A stretch of DNA of 64,000 nucleotides from Brevibacillus reuszeri (lineage in GTDB: Bacteria; Bacillota; Bacilli; Brevibacillales; Brevibacillaceae): contig NZ_BEXF01000019.1 in the NCBI RefSeq assembly GCF_002897295.1, positions 62,001 to 126,000 on the forward strand, written 5' to 3'. Below, piece after piece: positions 26,028 through 35,076 of the stretch; positions within the stretch are counted from its first letter, which is position 1; each line of letters opens with the position of its first letter. Below the pieces are notes generated by a model. The model was not told the DNA's origin. It did not search any database and saw only the letters and a program-made list of their open reading frames with translations. The position numbers and the translations under genes are program-made.

Positions 26028-27386
26028 ATGTCTACCGTTGCTTTTCATACATTAGGTTGCAAAGTAAACAGCTATGAGACAGAAGCTATTTGGCAGCTGT
26101 TCAAAGCAGACGGCTATGAGAGAGTCGACTTTGAGCAGGATGAGGCAGATGTCTATGTCATTAACACTTGTACCGTTACCAATACAGGTGATAAAAAGAG
26201 TCGCCAAGTAATTCGTCGTGCCATTCGCCGAAATCCTGAGGCGATTGTCGCGGTTACAGGCTGCTACGCACAAACCTCACCAAGTGAGATTGCGCAAATT
26301 CCGGGAGTCGATATCGTAGTAGGTACGCAAGGCCGCGAAAAGCTGATCGAATATGTGGATCAAATTCGCCAGGAGCGGACACCGATCAATGCCGTTGGAA
26401 ACATCATGAAAGCTCGTGAGTTTGAGGAGCTGGACGTTCCTAACTTTATGGACCGTACGCGTGCTTCCTTGAAAATCCAGGAAGGCTGCAACAACTTCTG
26501 CACATTTTGCATTATTCCGTGGGCGCGTGGCTTGATGCGCTCCCGCAAGCCGGAAAGTGTAATTGAGCAAGCACAGAAGCTGGTAGAGGCAGGCTATTTG
26601 GAGATCGTTCTGACAGGGATTCACACTGGCGGATACGGCGAAGACCTGGAAGATTACAACCTCGCCAAGCTTTTGGTAGACCTGCATCAAGTAGAGGGAC
26701 TAAAGCGCATTCGTATTAGCTCGATCGAAGCCAGCCAGATTACGGATGAAGTGATTGAGGTTATCAACAACTCTGACCGCGTCGTCCGCCATCTGCACGT
26801 ACCGCTTCAAGCCGGTGATGACGAGGTTTTGAAACGCATGCGCCGCAAGTACACAACGGCTGAATTCTACGAAAAAATGGTCAAGGTTCGTGAAGCGCTG
26901 CCAGGCGCAGCTATTACGACAGACGTGATCGTAGGCTTCCCAGGTGAAACAGAAGAGCAGTTTATGAACGGTTACGACTTTATCAAAAAAATCGGTTTCG
27001 CTGAGCTGCATGTATTCCCTTACTCTATGCGAACAGGAACACCAGCTGCTCGTATGACCGATCAAATCCCTGAAGAAGAAAAGCATCGTCGTGTAACCCA
27101 GTTGCTGGAGCTGAATCAAGAGTTAACCATGAACTACTCCAAGCAATTTGTTGGCGACGTATTGGAAGTCATTCCAGAACGTCCATTTAAGGATGCTCCA
27201 GAAAGCGGCCTTTTAATGGGCTATTCCGATAACTATCTCAACGTCATTTTCCAGGGTGATGAGAGCATGATCGGAAAAATCTGCAAGGTACGCCTTGACG
27301 AGCCAGGCTCCGAATACTGCAAAGGAACCTTCGTCCGTGTCGTTGAAAACGATATGCTGCCTTATTTGAAGGAGCGGGCTATATGA
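26028..27386 (+). CDS. mtaB: tRNA t6A37 methylthiotransferase MtaB
   Basis: Radical SAM methylthiotransferase (452 residues) that makes ms2t6A at tRNA position 37. An N-terminal UPF0004 domain with three cysteines (TLGCKVN, NTCTVT, VTGCYAQ) binds one cluster; the radical SAM CNNFCTFC motif binds the second; a TRAM domain ends the protein. I chose the ATG at 26028, preceded by AAAGGAGG; in-frame upstream sequence lies inside rsmE. It overlaps the Nudix gene by 4 nt. Confidence 0.96.
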   Translation: MSTVAFHTLGCKVNSYETEAIWQLFKADGYERVDFEQDEADVYVINTCTVTNTGDKKSRQVIRRAIRRNPEAIVAVTGCYAQTSPSEIAQIPGVDIVVGTQGREKLIEYVDQIRQERTPINAVGNIMKAREFEELDVPNFMDRTRASLKIQEGCNNFCTFCIIPWARGLMRSRKPESVIEQAQKLVEAGYLEIVLTGIHTGGYGEDLEDYNLAKLLVDLHQVEGLKRIRISSIEASQITDEVIEVINNSDRVVRHLHVPLQAGDDEVLKRMRRKYTTAEFYEKMVKVREALPGAAITTDVIVGFPGETEEQFMNGYDFIKKIGFAELHVFPYSMRTGTPAARMTDQIPEEEKHRRVTQLLELNQELTMNYSKQFVGDVLEVIPERPFKDAPESGLLMGYSDNYLNVIFQGDESMIGKICKVRLDEPGSEYCKGTFVRVVENDMLPYLKERAI

Positions 27387-27811
27387 AGGAGATTTCAGCT
27401 GGAGGCGTAGTGTATCGCGAGCAAGATTCTGCGTACATGCTTTTGTTGATCGAAGACCGCTATGGCAAGGTAACGCTCGCAAAAGGCAAGCAAGAGCTCG
27501 GAGAGACGATTGAAGAGACTGCACTACGAGAAGTACTGGAAGAGACCGGTGTAGCTGGTCGCCTGGATAAAAAGCTGGATATGATTACGTATGAGTACCA
27601 TCATCCAGTAACAGGCGAAACCGTGAACAAGGAAGTCCATTATTATTTGGTTGAAGCTTATAACACAGAAATTACCGTGCAGCTGGAAGAAATCAATGAT
27701 GTGCATTGGCACACGGCTGCCGAGGCGTGGGAGCTTCAGCGCAGCCGGGGATACCGAAACAATGATAATGTTTTCCGCCTTGCCTTCCAACAATTAGGGA
27801 TTGAGGTGTAA
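27383..27811 (+). CDS. Nudix hydrolase
   Basis: A 142-residue pyrophosphohydrolase with a full Nudix box (GKQELGETIEETALREVLEE followed by TGV), so the catalytic glutamates for Mg2+ binding are intact. The substrate class (nucleoside diphosphate derivative or diadenosine polyphosphate) cannot be assigned. Its ATG overlaps the mtaB stop, and deoC follows after 3 nt, so it belongs to the same operon. Confidence 0.93.
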   Translation: MKEISAGGVVYREQDSAYMLLLIEDRYGKVTLAKGKQELGETIEETALREVLEETGVAGRLDKKLDMITYEYHHPVTGETVNKEVHYYLVEAYNTEITVQLEEINDVHWHTAAEAWELQRSRGYRNNDNVFRLAFQQLGIEV

Positions 27812-27814
27812 TTC

Positions 27815-28480
27815 ATGAAAATGAATAAATATATCGATCACACGCTTTTGAAGCCAGAAGCGACAAAAGCAATGATTGACAAGCTTTGCGCAGAAGCAAA
27901 AGAGCACGATTTCGCATCTGTTTGCGTGAACCCTTATTGGGTAAAGCGTTCTGCTGAGCTTTTGGCAGGGACAGATGTAAAAGTATGCACAGTTATTGGC
28001 TTCCCTCTGGGAGCATCTACAACGGAAGTAAAAGCGGCAGAAACACGTGATGCGATTAGAAACGGAGCGACAGAGGTAGATATGGTGCTCAACGTGGGTG
28101 CCTTGAAGTCCGGTGATTTGGAAACGGTGAAAGCTGACGTTGCGGCTGTGAAGCAAGCAGCTGGGGATGTTCTGCTCAAAGTGATTTTGGAAACAGGTCT
28201 TTTGACAGACGATGAAAAAGAAACAGCGTGCAAGCTCTGTGTGGAAGCAGGTGCTGACTACGTGAAAACGTCCACCGGTTTTGGTCCTGGTGGCGCAACA
28301 GTAGAAGATATTGCTCTCATGCGCAAGACGGTTGGCGCTGATGTAGGCGTAAAGGCTTCTGGCGGCGTACGTGATGGCGAAGCAGCCTTGGCGATGATCG
28401 AAGCAGGTGCGAGCCGGATCGGGACTAGCTCTGGTGTGTCTATAGTCACTGGTGCAAAAACGACAGGAAGCGGATACTAG
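27815..28480 (+). CDS. deoC: Deoxyribose-phosphate aldolase DeoC
   Basis: Class I aldolase that cleaves 2-deoxyribose-5-phosphate to glyceraldehyde-3-phosphate and acetaldehyde, 221 residues. TIM-barrel text matches the family: [29 protein letters not shown], the Schiff-base lysine in DYVKTSTGF and the second lysine in GVKASGG. The Nudix neighbour fits nucleotide salvage, although the operon is dominated by tRNA/rRNA modification genes. A terminator follows. Confidence 0.97.
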   Translation: MKMNKYIDHTLLKPEATKAMIDKLCAEAKEHDFASVCVNPYWVKRSAELLAGTDVKVCTVIGFPLGASTTEVKAAETRDAIRNGATEVDMVLNVGALKSGDLETVKADVAAVKQAAGDVLLKVILETGLLTDDEKETACKLCVEAGADYVKTSTGFGPGGATVEDIALMRKTVGADVGVKASGGVRDGEAALAMIEAGASRIGTSSGVSIVTGAKTTGSGY

Positions 28481-28489
28481 TAGGGGAGA

Positions 28490-28522
28490 AAAGCCTGGCC
28501 AAGGATAGGCCGGGCTTTTTCC
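28490..28522 (+). terminator. Terminator after deoC
   Basis: Stem AAAGCCTGGCC/GGCCGGGCTTT with a T-run. Confidence 0.88.
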
Positions 28523-28602
28523 GTGATCAAGGCTTCATTTCGTTTGCTTCAAATATGCAATAGCTTAAGAGAGATAGGAGTTAGGGAAAAGGGGGAACAG
28601 CA

Positions 28603-28998
28603 ATGAAGATCATTAGAGGGATCGTGATCTTGCTGGCCTTTTATGGAGCGGGAATCGCTGCGAGCAAATGGCTTCACATCCCTTTGCCAGGAAACCTGAC
28701 GGGGATGCTGCTATTGACGCTAGGGCTTTGTATGGGCTGGATACGCATGGATTGGGTCGAACAAGCAAGCTCTTTTCTTGTACGACACATGATGCTCTTT
28801 TTTGTTCCGATCATTGTTGGTGTTGCCTCGTACATGAATTTGCTTTCCCAAGATCCATGGCCGCTTCTGATAGCGCTTGTTGCAGGTCCGATGCTTGTCA
28901 TGCTAGTTACCGGTCGAGTGGTTCAGTGGTATTTAAAGCGACAAAGGCAAAAAGAGAAGCCGTCCGTACAACAGGAAGGGAGGGCGCTCGATGCTTAG
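28603..28998 (+). CDS. CidA/LrgA-family holin-like protein
   Basis: A 131-residue membrane protein with four predicted helices. The LrgA signature region HIPLPGNLTGMLLLTLGLCM and the FFVPIIVGV helix are visible. These proteins work with LrgB-type partners in murein hydrolase control or in metabolite (pyruvate) transport. The partner gene overlaps by 8 nt. CidA and LrgA cannot be told apart by sequence here. Confidence 0.9.
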   Translation: MKIIRGIVILLAFYGAGIAASKWLHIPLPGNLTGMLLLTLGLCMGWIRMDWVEQASSFLVRHMMLFFVPIIVGVASYMNLLSQDPWPLLIALVAGPMLVMLVTGRVVQWYLKRQRQKEKPSVQQEGRALDA

Positions 28999-29656
28999 TC
29001 AATTGTTTGCGATTTTAGTTACGCTCGCAGGCTACAGAGGCGCTACGTCGATCTCAGCACGCTTTCCCCGCCTGCAACCCCTGATTGTCGCGGTTGTCCT
29101 CGTATGGGTATTGTGGTGGGCTCTCAGTGGCGACTGGGAGGCGTTTTCTGCTGGAGGCCAATGGATCTCGTTTTGGCTCGGTCCTGCTACTGTAGCGTTG
29201 GCAGTCCCTTTAGCAAAACAAATCAGAGAGTTCGCGCATATTTGGCGGGGTGTTGTTCTCGGTATTTGTGTTGGCTGCGCAGTAGCGATTTTAACGGTTT
29301 ATGTGATTCATTGGTGTTTTGGATCAGATGAAGTCCTTCTAAAAAGCATGCTCAGCAAGTCAGTGACTACACCCATCGCGCTGGAGCTTGCGCGCTCAGT
29401 AGGTGGAGTCCCCGCATTGGCAGCCTTTTTCACTGCACTGACAGGGATGATCGGGGTTCTCGTCGCCAGGCCAGTGCTCAAATGGGGCGGAATTACGGAC
29501 GATTGGGCCATCGGGATTGCGGTCGGTACAAGTGCTCATGCGATCGGGACTGCCAGCTTGAACCGGATATCCCCTGTCCAGACGGCTGCCTCCAGTGTTG
29601 CAATGATTGTAGCCGGTGTTATCACTTCGCTCTATTTGATTCCATTTACGATGTAG
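28991..29656 (+). CDS. CidB/LrgB-family membrane protein
   Basis: A 221-residue polytopic membrane protein, translationally coupled to the LrgA-like gene. Family segments include SVTTPIALELARSVGGVPAL and GTSAHAIGTASLN. Convergent with the transporter gene; only 6 nt separate the stops. Confidence 0.91.
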   Translation: MLSQLFAILVTLAGYRGATSISARFPRLQPLIVAVVLVWVLWWALSGDWEAFSAGGQWISFWLGPATVALAVPLAKQIREFAHIWRGVVLGICVGCAVAILTVYVIHWCFGSDEVLLKSMLSKSVTTPIALELARSVGGVPALAAFFTALTGMIGVLVARPVLKWGGITDDWAIGIAVGTSAHAIGTASLNRISPVQTAASSVAMIVAGVITSLYLIPFTM

Positions 29657-29662
29657 TCCCGC

Positions 29663-30607
29663 TTATCTGCTGATTTTTCGTTTATCCGGGATGAGCCACT
29701 GGATAAAGCGTGCGATGTGCGCAGCAAAAGGCAAGGCGACAAGGGAGCAGACCAAATTAAATATCGTCTGGGAGTGGGCGATCTGCATCGAAGGATTGTC
29801 CGTTAAAAAAGCACTCACCAGGGCAAGCTGGGGAAGTATGGGTAAAAAGACGAGTGCTCCTGCGACATTGAATAACGTATGGCACCAGGCGACTTGTTTG
29901 GAGGCAATATTGGTTCCAATACTGGCGATGACAGCAGTAAAGCAAGTACCGACGTTGGCGCCAAGTACGATTGCGAGAGCAGTTTCCATCGATAATACAT
30001 GATGTGTCAACAGCCCCATCGTAATCACGGTAGTTGCCGAACCACTATGAATCAGAGCGGTAAAGACAATCCCAGTGATGAGCCCGACCCATATGGAATG
30101 ACTGCTTTCCATAAACAGGGAGCGAAATGTTTCGGATTGCTCCAAAGGCTTTGCCATGATCTTCATAGTGTCAATACCGAGGAAAATGAGTCCGAACCCG
30201 GCAACAACAAGCCCGATGCAACGGATGTTTCGGCGGGGCATTAACCATAGTGCGACACCTACGAGCAACATAGGAATGGCAAAGGACTCCAGCTTGAGCG
30301 CGATTAGCTCGGTGGTAACGGTCGTACCTAAATTCGTACCGAGTATAATTCCGACTGTCTGCGTAAATTGGATCAATCCCGCATTGGTCAGCCCGATAGT
30401 CAAAACAGTTACGGCGCTGGAGCTCTGCAAAACAAAGGTGGTCAAAAGTCCAATCCAAAAGCTGTGGACTGGTGTTCGGGTGAAGCGTGACATCCATTCT
30501 TCCATTTTCTTGCCTGCGAGATTTTGGAAGCCAGTCCGCATGGCATACATACCGAACAGAAAAAAGCTAAGCCCGAAGGTAAAAGGAGCGAGGATGGAAA
30601 CGATCAC
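29663..30607 (-). CDS. Na/Pi-cotransporter family protein (YqeW-like)
   Basis: A 314-residue membrane protein with the duplicated Na_Pi_cotrans repeats: QSSSAVTVLTIGL in one half and HSGSATTVITMGL in the other, each with a conserved Gln or His-Ser-Gly-Ser core. The C-terminal PhoU domain found in larger homologues is absent, as in YqeW of B. subtilis. In B. subtilis yqeW follows mtaB and precedes rpsU; here it is inverted and separated from rpsU by about 6.5 kb. Confidence 0.9.
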   Translation of the reverse strand: MIVSILAPFTFGLSFFLFGMYAMRTGFQNLAGKKMEEWMSRFTRTPVHSFWIGLLTTFVLQSSSAVTVLTIGLTNAGLIQFTQTVGIILGTNLGTTVTTELIALKLESFAIPMLLVGVALWLMPRRNIRCIGLVVAGFGLIFLGIDTMKIMAKPLEQSETFRSLFMESSHSIWVGLITGIVFTALIHSGSATTVITMGLLTHHVLSMETALAIVLGANVGTCFTAVIASIGTNIASKQVAWCHTLFNVAGALVFLPILPQLALVSAFLTDNPSMQIAHSQTIFNLVCSLVALPFAAHIARFIQWLIPDKRKISR

Positions 30608-30625
30608 TGCTATGGGTCCTCCTTC

Positions 30626-30653
30626 TTTACAGGGTCAAAAGAGATACTATAAC
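30626..30653 (+). promoter_or_regulatory. Probable SigA promoter of the RlmI-like gene
   Basis: TTTACA (30626-30631), 16 nt, TATAAC (30648-30653). It overlaps the leader of the divergent transporter gene. Confidence 0.55.
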
Positions 30654-30668
30654 GCTATGCCTGTACCA

Positions 30669-30700
30669 GGTCAGGCATGACAATTGCCTGACCAGGTCAG
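30669..30700. repeat. Palindrome with a third half-site
   Basis: GGTCAGGCA (30669-30677), seven bases, TGCCTGACC (30685-30693), then a further AGGTCAG (30694-30700). It sits 15 nt after a promoter -10 between divergent genes, so it may be an operator or an RNA hairpin. Confidence 0.6.
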
Positions 30701-30744
30701 CGAGGAAACGCGTAGGAAAGCCAGATCAGAGGAGGAATAGCAGC

Positions 30745-32040
30745 ATGGCAAAAGTATTGTTGAACCAACATCGTAAAAAGCGATTGGAAACAGGGCACCC
30801 ATGGATCTTCAAATCAGAGGTGCTGGAAATTCAAGGTGACGTCGTACCAGGTGAAATTGTTGAGGTTGCCAATCATAAAGGGCATTTTCTTGCAAAGGGA
30901 TATATCAACCCGGCTTCGCAAATGATTGTACGCATCCTCAGCTTCGACCAAAAAGAGACGATCGACTATGATTTTTTTCTGAATAAAATCAGACAAGCAG
31001 CCGAGTTTCGTACCCGTTTTGTGGATAACCCTAGAGCGTGCCGCGTCATCTACGGGGAAGCGGACTTTTTGCCAGGACTGATCGTCGATCGCTACGAAGA
31101 TATTTTGGTTGTCCAGGTTCTTTCACTCGGAATGGAGCAGCGCATTTCTTGGATTCGTGATGCTTTGGTTGAGGTGTTTTCGCCAACGGGGATCTATTTG
31201 CGTAATGATGTACCAGTGCGAGAGCTCGAAGGCTTGACGCAAAGCAAAGAGGTGCTCTACGGCGAATGTCCGCGTGAGGTCATGATTGAGGAAAATGGAC
31301 TCAAATATTTCGTGGATATCGTCGAGGGACAAAAAACAGGCTTTTTCTACGATCAGCGGGAAAACCGCGCCTCGATCGCACCGCTTATGAAGGGCTGGGG
31401 CGAAAAACACGGCATTACGCTCTCGAACGTAGAAGTCGAGGGAGAACAGAAGCTGCTTCCTGTCGACAAGCGTGGAAAAGTCGTCAAAAACCCGTTTTGG
31501 GACGGAGCAGAGGTACTGGAGTGCTTTACCCATACGGGTTCCTTCACGCTGAACGCGTGCAAGCACGGGGCCAAAAAAGTGACTGCATTGGACATTTCTG
31601 AGCATGCGATTGAAACTGCGAAACGCAATATTACACTCAACGGCTTTTTACATCGGGTCGATTTTGTCGTAGCTAATGCTTTTGATTACTTGCGTGAAAA
31701 TGTAGAGGCAGGGAAAAACTGGGATGTTGTGATTCTGGACCCACCAGCCTTTGCGAAATCTCGCGGAGCAGTAAAAGGGGCGGTCCGTGGCTACAAGGAT
31801 ATTAACCTTCACGGCATGAAGCTGGTTCGACCAGGCGGGTTCCTCGTAACCGCATCTTGCTCCTATCATATGTCCCCTGAGCTGTTTCTGGATACAATTC
31901 AGGAGGCCGCTGTGGATGCGAAGAAAATTTTGCGTCTGATTGAATGGCGTGGGGCGGGCAAGGATCATCCCCAGATTAGCGGGGCTGATGAAGCACATTA
32001 TCTCAAGTTTGCCATTTTTGAAGTACGGGATCGTCGCTAG
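30745..32040 (+). CDS. RlmI-like 23S rRNA cytosine-C5 methyltransferase
   Basis: Class I rRNA large-subunit methyltransferase, 431 residues. N-terminal PUA domain (LNQHRKKRLETGHPWIFKSE), central EEHEA-like domain, then the Rossmann domain with LECFTHTGSFTLNA, DPPAFAKSR and the catalytic Cys in TASCSYH. Between GQKTGFFYDQRENR and the motif I region lies an extra charged segment of about 35 residues (GWGEKHGITLSNVEVEGEQK onward), making it longer than RlmI. Target C1962-type is inferred from the family. AGAGGAGGAATAGC precedes the ATG. Confidence 0.9.
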   Translation: MAKVLLNQHRKKRLETGHPWIFKSEVLEIQGDVVPGEIVEVANHKGHFLAKGYINPASQMIVRILSFDQKETIDYDFFLNKIRQAAEFRTRFVDNPRACRVIYGEADFLPGLIVDRYEDILVVQVLSLGMEQRISWIRDALVEVFSPTGIYLRNDVPVRELEGLTQSKEVLYGECPREVMIEENGLKYFVDIVEGQKTGFFYDQRENRASIAPLMKGWGEKHGITLSNVEVEGEQKLLPVDKRGKVVKNPFWDGAEVLECFTHTGSFTLNACKHGAKKVTALDISEHAIETAKRNITLNGFLHRVDFVVANAFDYLRENVEAGKNWDVVILDPPAFAKSRGAVKGAVRGYKDINLHGMKLVRPGGFLVTASCSYHMSPELFLDTIQEAAVDAKKILRLIEWRGAGKDHPQISGADEAHYLKFAIFEVRDRR

Positions 32041-32046
32041 TTGGAT

Positions 32047-32085
32047 GATAAAAGAGAGCGCCTCATAAAGGGGCGCTCTTTTATC
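32047..32085. terminator. Bidirectional terminator after the RlmI-like gene
   Basis: Long stem GATAAAAGAG-GCGCC / GGCGCTCTTTTATC between convergent genes, with a T-rich 3' arm. Confidence 0.82.
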
Positions 32086-32231
32086 GTATAGGAATTGATA
32101 AGCGTGATGCTTATGAATTCCGGAGCGCATGACAAGGTGCCTCAGCGTCCGCATCCGGCATAACTTCGGTAAAACTTTCCGCTAAAACGCGATCGTTCCT
32201 CCTTGAGGAGGCCACGATAGAGGTTTTCTTA

Positions 32232-32423
32232 TCATCCTGCTTTAGGTTTTTCAAAGATCAGTTCAAAATAATTGGCCATTCCGTCACCACCAGTGCTTGG
32301 GGCAAAAATTTGAACAAGCCGCCAGCCCTCTTCTGCATGCTGGTTCACGATCGCCTGATAATCTTCTTTTGGGCGTCTGCGAAAGGATGACAGCTCCACC
32401 CGCACAAATTTATATTCGTACAT
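32232..32423 (-). CDS. DUF4177 domain protein
   Basis: A 63-residue protein beginning [14 protein letters not shown] and containing the DUF4177 core ([26 protein letters not shown]). I chose the ATG at 32423, 8 nt after GGGAGGG; a longer frame to 32498 would overlap the upstream stop and adds no domain. Function unknown for the family. Cytosolic. Confidence 0.85.
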   Translation of the reverse strand: MYEYKFVRVELSSFRRRPKEDYQAIVNQHAEEGWRLVQIFAPSTGGDGMANYFELIFEKPKAG

Positions 32424-32494
32424 AAACGTACCCTCCCGAGGAAAATAGTCTCCCTTTCTTATACGGGAATTGTGTCGGAAGGGTTGCAAAACCG

Positions 32495-32995
32495 TCATTC
32501 TGCAAATTGCTTATCGTTCATGACACGATGCACCAGATCGAGCGATTGCTTAATGCCAAGCTCTTTTCCGAGAATAACTTGTCCTTCTGCCGGGGTAGCA
32601 GCCCGTACATGACTCAAGGCTTGTAGCTCGTGCGAAATCAAATGCTCAATAAGATATAGCTGTACCTGGCCAATTTCCCGCTCGCTTTTTCGATCTCGTT
32701 CGTTGTACTTTGCACGGTCTCGGCTTTCTTCCACGTATTTGTCTATATCGTTTTCCAAAAAACGGGAGGCAGTGCAAATGATTTCACGGTAGTCGTCCGT
32801 TTGCGAGGGAATGCTTCGGATCGTATGGCCAAGATGTGCTAGCAAGAACTTGTTCAGCACGATGCTGTTTCGTGTGTACTCGTTGTGCAAAAGGGAATAC
32901 TCCCCCAAAAAAGACCCGCTTTCTTTGTCAAAGCTGTGCAAGAGTGTGTAAGAAGAGCAATACGAGCAAAACAGTAGATAGTCTCTCATGGACAT
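32495..32995 (-). CDS. Conserved-looking protein of unknown function
   Basis: A 166-residue, mostly helical, soluble protein. An N-terminal CSYC pair ([13 protein letters not shown]) may bind metal. The middle is strongly charged ([18 protein letters not shown]). It is probably co-transcribed with the DUF4177 gene 71 nt downstream. I do not recognise the family. Confidence 0.7.
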   Translation of the reverse strand: MSMRDYLLFCSYCSSYTLLHSFDKESGSFLGEYSLLHNEYTRNSIVLNKFLLAHLGHTIRSIPSQTDDYREIICTASRFLENDIDKYVEESRDRAKYNERDRKSEREIGQVQLYLIEHLISHELQALSHVRAATPAEGQVILGKELGIKQSLDLVHRVMNDKQFAE

Positions 32996-33083
32996 TCCCC
33001 CAACCCAAGTGCTCCATGACAGGAAGTTTATTAGCCATGATATGTTAAAGGAAGTCGTTGGGTGATACTTGTGTCTCTTGTAT

Positions 33084-33111
33084 TTGACGTTTGGTTTGTG
33101 TATGCTATATG
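33084..33111 (+). promoter_or_regulatory. Probable SigA promoter of ddl
   Basis: TTGACG (33084-33089), 16 nt, TATATG (33106-33111) with an upstream TG, about 107 nt before the ddl start. Confidence 0.5.
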
Positions 33112-33217
33112 ACGTACTTTAGCCTGATAAAAGAGCATCTGATGGGCTTTTGCATAGCATAGGAGAGGAACCGAAACGGGATAGACGCTTTTGTGTGTCC
33201 GTGGAGAGGAAAGGAGC

Positions 33218-34351
33218 ATGGCACAGATGGGAAACGAAAAGATTCGCCTGGGCATTATTTATGGAGGAAAATCCTCGGAACACGAGGTTTCATTGCGCAC
33301 TGCCATGTCGATTATGAAGGCAGTGGATGCAGATAGATATGAAGTAACCCCGATATACGTTCAGCTGGATGGCTCCTGGGTAAAGGGAGAGGCAGTTTCA
33401 GGTCAGTTGCCTGAAAAGATTGAAGCGTTGCGCTTGTCTGCGGGTGAGCCTGCTGAGAATGGTGAGGAGCGCGGACAAAACGTGGTTGCGTCGAGCAGAC
33501 CCGCTTCTCTTTTTGCCATTGGGCAGCAGGTAGATGTCATTTTTCCGGTTGTTCATGGACCAAATGGAGAGGATGGCACGATTCAGGGGATGCTGGAGCT
33601 TGCGAACCTGCCTTACGTGGGAACAGGTGTCATGGCCTCCGCGGTCGGTATGGACAAATGGATGATGAAAACGGTATTTGCCCAAGCCGGATTGCCACAA
33701 GTCAAATATGTGGGCTTGCTTCGCTCGCAATGGGAAAGAAATCAAGATGAAGTAATGGACAAAATCGAGCGAGAACTCGGCTATCCGTGCTTCGTGAAGC
33801 CAGCCAATATGGGCTCTAGTGTAGGGATCAGCAAAGCAAAAGATCGCAGCGAGCTGGCACATGCACTTGAGGTTGCAGCCAAGTTTGACCGTCGATTGAT
33901 TATCGAGGAGTTCGTTGTTGCGCGAGAGCTGGAGATAGGTGTCCTCGGTAATGAAGACCTCGTTACCTCTGTCGTAGGTGAGGTCATAGCAGCAAAGGAA
34001 TTTTATGACTATGAAGCGAAATACAAAGGCGCAGGAACAGAGCTGTCCATCCCTGCAATCATTCCAAACCGAGTAGCTGACCAAATTGCAGAGGTTGCCA
34101 AGACGGCTTTTCACGCATTGGATGGCTCAGGGCTTTCACGGGTTGACTTTTTCTGGGATGAGAAAAACGATCAGCTCTACATCAATGAAGTGAATACGAT
34201 GCCAGGCTTTACACCGTTCAGCATGTATCCGATGCTGTTCCAGGCTGCTGGAGTGAGCTACAGTGAGCTGATTGACCGCTTGGTGCAACTGGCGCTTGAG
34301 CGTCACGCAGATAAACAACGCAACATCGTGGATGCAGAGGAATTGGATTAG
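33218..34351 (+). CDS. ddl: D-alanine-D-alanine ligase
   Basis: ATP-grasp enzyme that makes the D-Ala-D-Ala end of peptidoglycan precursors, 377 residues. Family text: GGKSSEHEVSLRTA, VHGPNGEDGTIQGMLELANL, YVGTGVMASAVGMDK, KPANMGSSVGISKA and the metal-binding INEVNTMPGFT. The longer DdlA-type N-terminal region is present. The ATG at 33218 is the best start; 33227 is possible. Its pathway partner murF lies 700 nt downstream on the other strand. Confidence 0.96.
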   Translation: MAQMGNEKIRLGIIYGGKSSEHEVSLRTAMSIMKAVDADRYEVTPIYVQLDGSWVKGEAVSGQLPEKIEALRLSAGEPAENGEERGQNVVASSRPASLFAIGQQVDVIFPVVHGPNGEDGTIQGMLELANLPYVGTGVMASAVGMDKWMMKTVFAQAGLPQVKYVGLLRSQWERNQDEVMDKIERELGYPCFVKPANMGSSVGISKAKDRSELAHALEVAAKFDRRLIIEEFVVARELEIGVLGNEDLVTSVVGEVIAAKEFYDYEAKYKGAGTELSIPAIIPNRVADQIAEVAKTAFHALDGSGLSRVDFFWDEKNDQLYINEVNTMPGFTPFSMYPMLFQAAGVSYSELIDRLVQLALERHADKQRNIVDAEELD

Positions 34352-34374
34352 TATACAAAGAACGCAAAAGAAAG

Positions 34375-34403
34375 AAGGATGCCCTGTGCTGGCATCCTTT
34401 TTT
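34375..34403 (+). terminator. Terminator after ddl
   Basis: Stem AAGGATGCC/GGCATCCTT with a T-run. Confidence 0.9.
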
Positions 34404-34451
34404 GCTATAGTAGTTTATATGTTTCCACTTGAGTGAACAGGAGTGATGTGG

Positions 34452-35015
34452 ATGTTGACACATGTTTATATGGTACGCCATGCAGAATCCCCGTTTTCAC
34501 CAGGTCAGGAGGAAATCCGCGGCTTATCCGAGAGAGGGTGGGAAGATGCGAAGCGAGTAGCTGAACGGTTAAAGCCTGAGCAAATCGATGTGTTCATCTC
34601 CAGTAATTACGCACGGGCACTGCAAACAATCGAGGAGGCAGCCCGCCAACAGAGCCAAGCTATCATCATGGAGCCCAGATTTCGCGAACGCGAGTTGGCC
34701 TCGTGGGACTACCGGTTTGCTGACTTCGAACAAGGGATTAAGCAGGTTTTTGACAATCCGAGCTTTGCCTATCCGGGTGGAGAATCCAATGAGGTGGCTC
34801 AGGAACGAGGTATAGCAGCACTAAAGGATGTGTTTCATCATCATCGTGGGAAAAAGATTGTCATCGGCACACACGGCAACATCATGACGATTATGATGAA
34901 TCATTATGACAAGCAGTATGATTTTGCTTTCTGGAAAAAGACAACCATGCCCGATATATATAAGCTGAGCTTTGACGAGGATACGCTCGTGAGCGTCAAG
35001 CGCTTGTGGGAGTGA
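34452..35015 (+). CDS. Histidine phosphatase family protein
   Basis: Phosphoglycerate-mutase-like phosphatase of about 187 residues. The catalytic RH motif is VYMVRHAES near the N-terminus, with SSNYARALQTIEEAA and the second catalytic His in GTHGN. Start chosen at the ATG at 34452, 8 nt after AGGAG; in-frame GTG 34443 and ATG 34446 are closer to the site. Substrate unknown. Confidence 0.9.
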   Translation: MLTHVYMVRHAESPFSPGQEEIRGLSERGWEDAKRVAERLKPEQIDVFISSNYARALQTIEEAARQQSQAIIMEPRFRERELASWDYRFADFEQGIKQVFDNPSFAYPGGESNEVAQERGIAALKDVFHHHRGKKIVIGTHGNIMTIMMNHYDKQYDFAFWKKTTMPDIYKLSFDEDTLVSVKRLWE

Positions 35016-35028
35016 TTTTCCAGACTAT

Positions 35029-35067
35029 AAAAAGACGCCGTCTCCACCATATTGGAAGAGCGGCGTC
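35029..35067 (-). terminator. Minus-strand terminator after murF
   Basis: Stem GACGCCG/CGGCGTC followed on the minus strand by TTTTT, 10 nt past the murF stop. Confidence 0.8.
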
Positions 35068-35076
35068 TCGTGCTTA

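Noticed and set aside
32100-32231. Possible regulatory element or remnant between convergent genes
   Set aside because: Only a short CCTCC/GGAGG inverted repeat is visible; no known RNA motif or coding potential could be supported.
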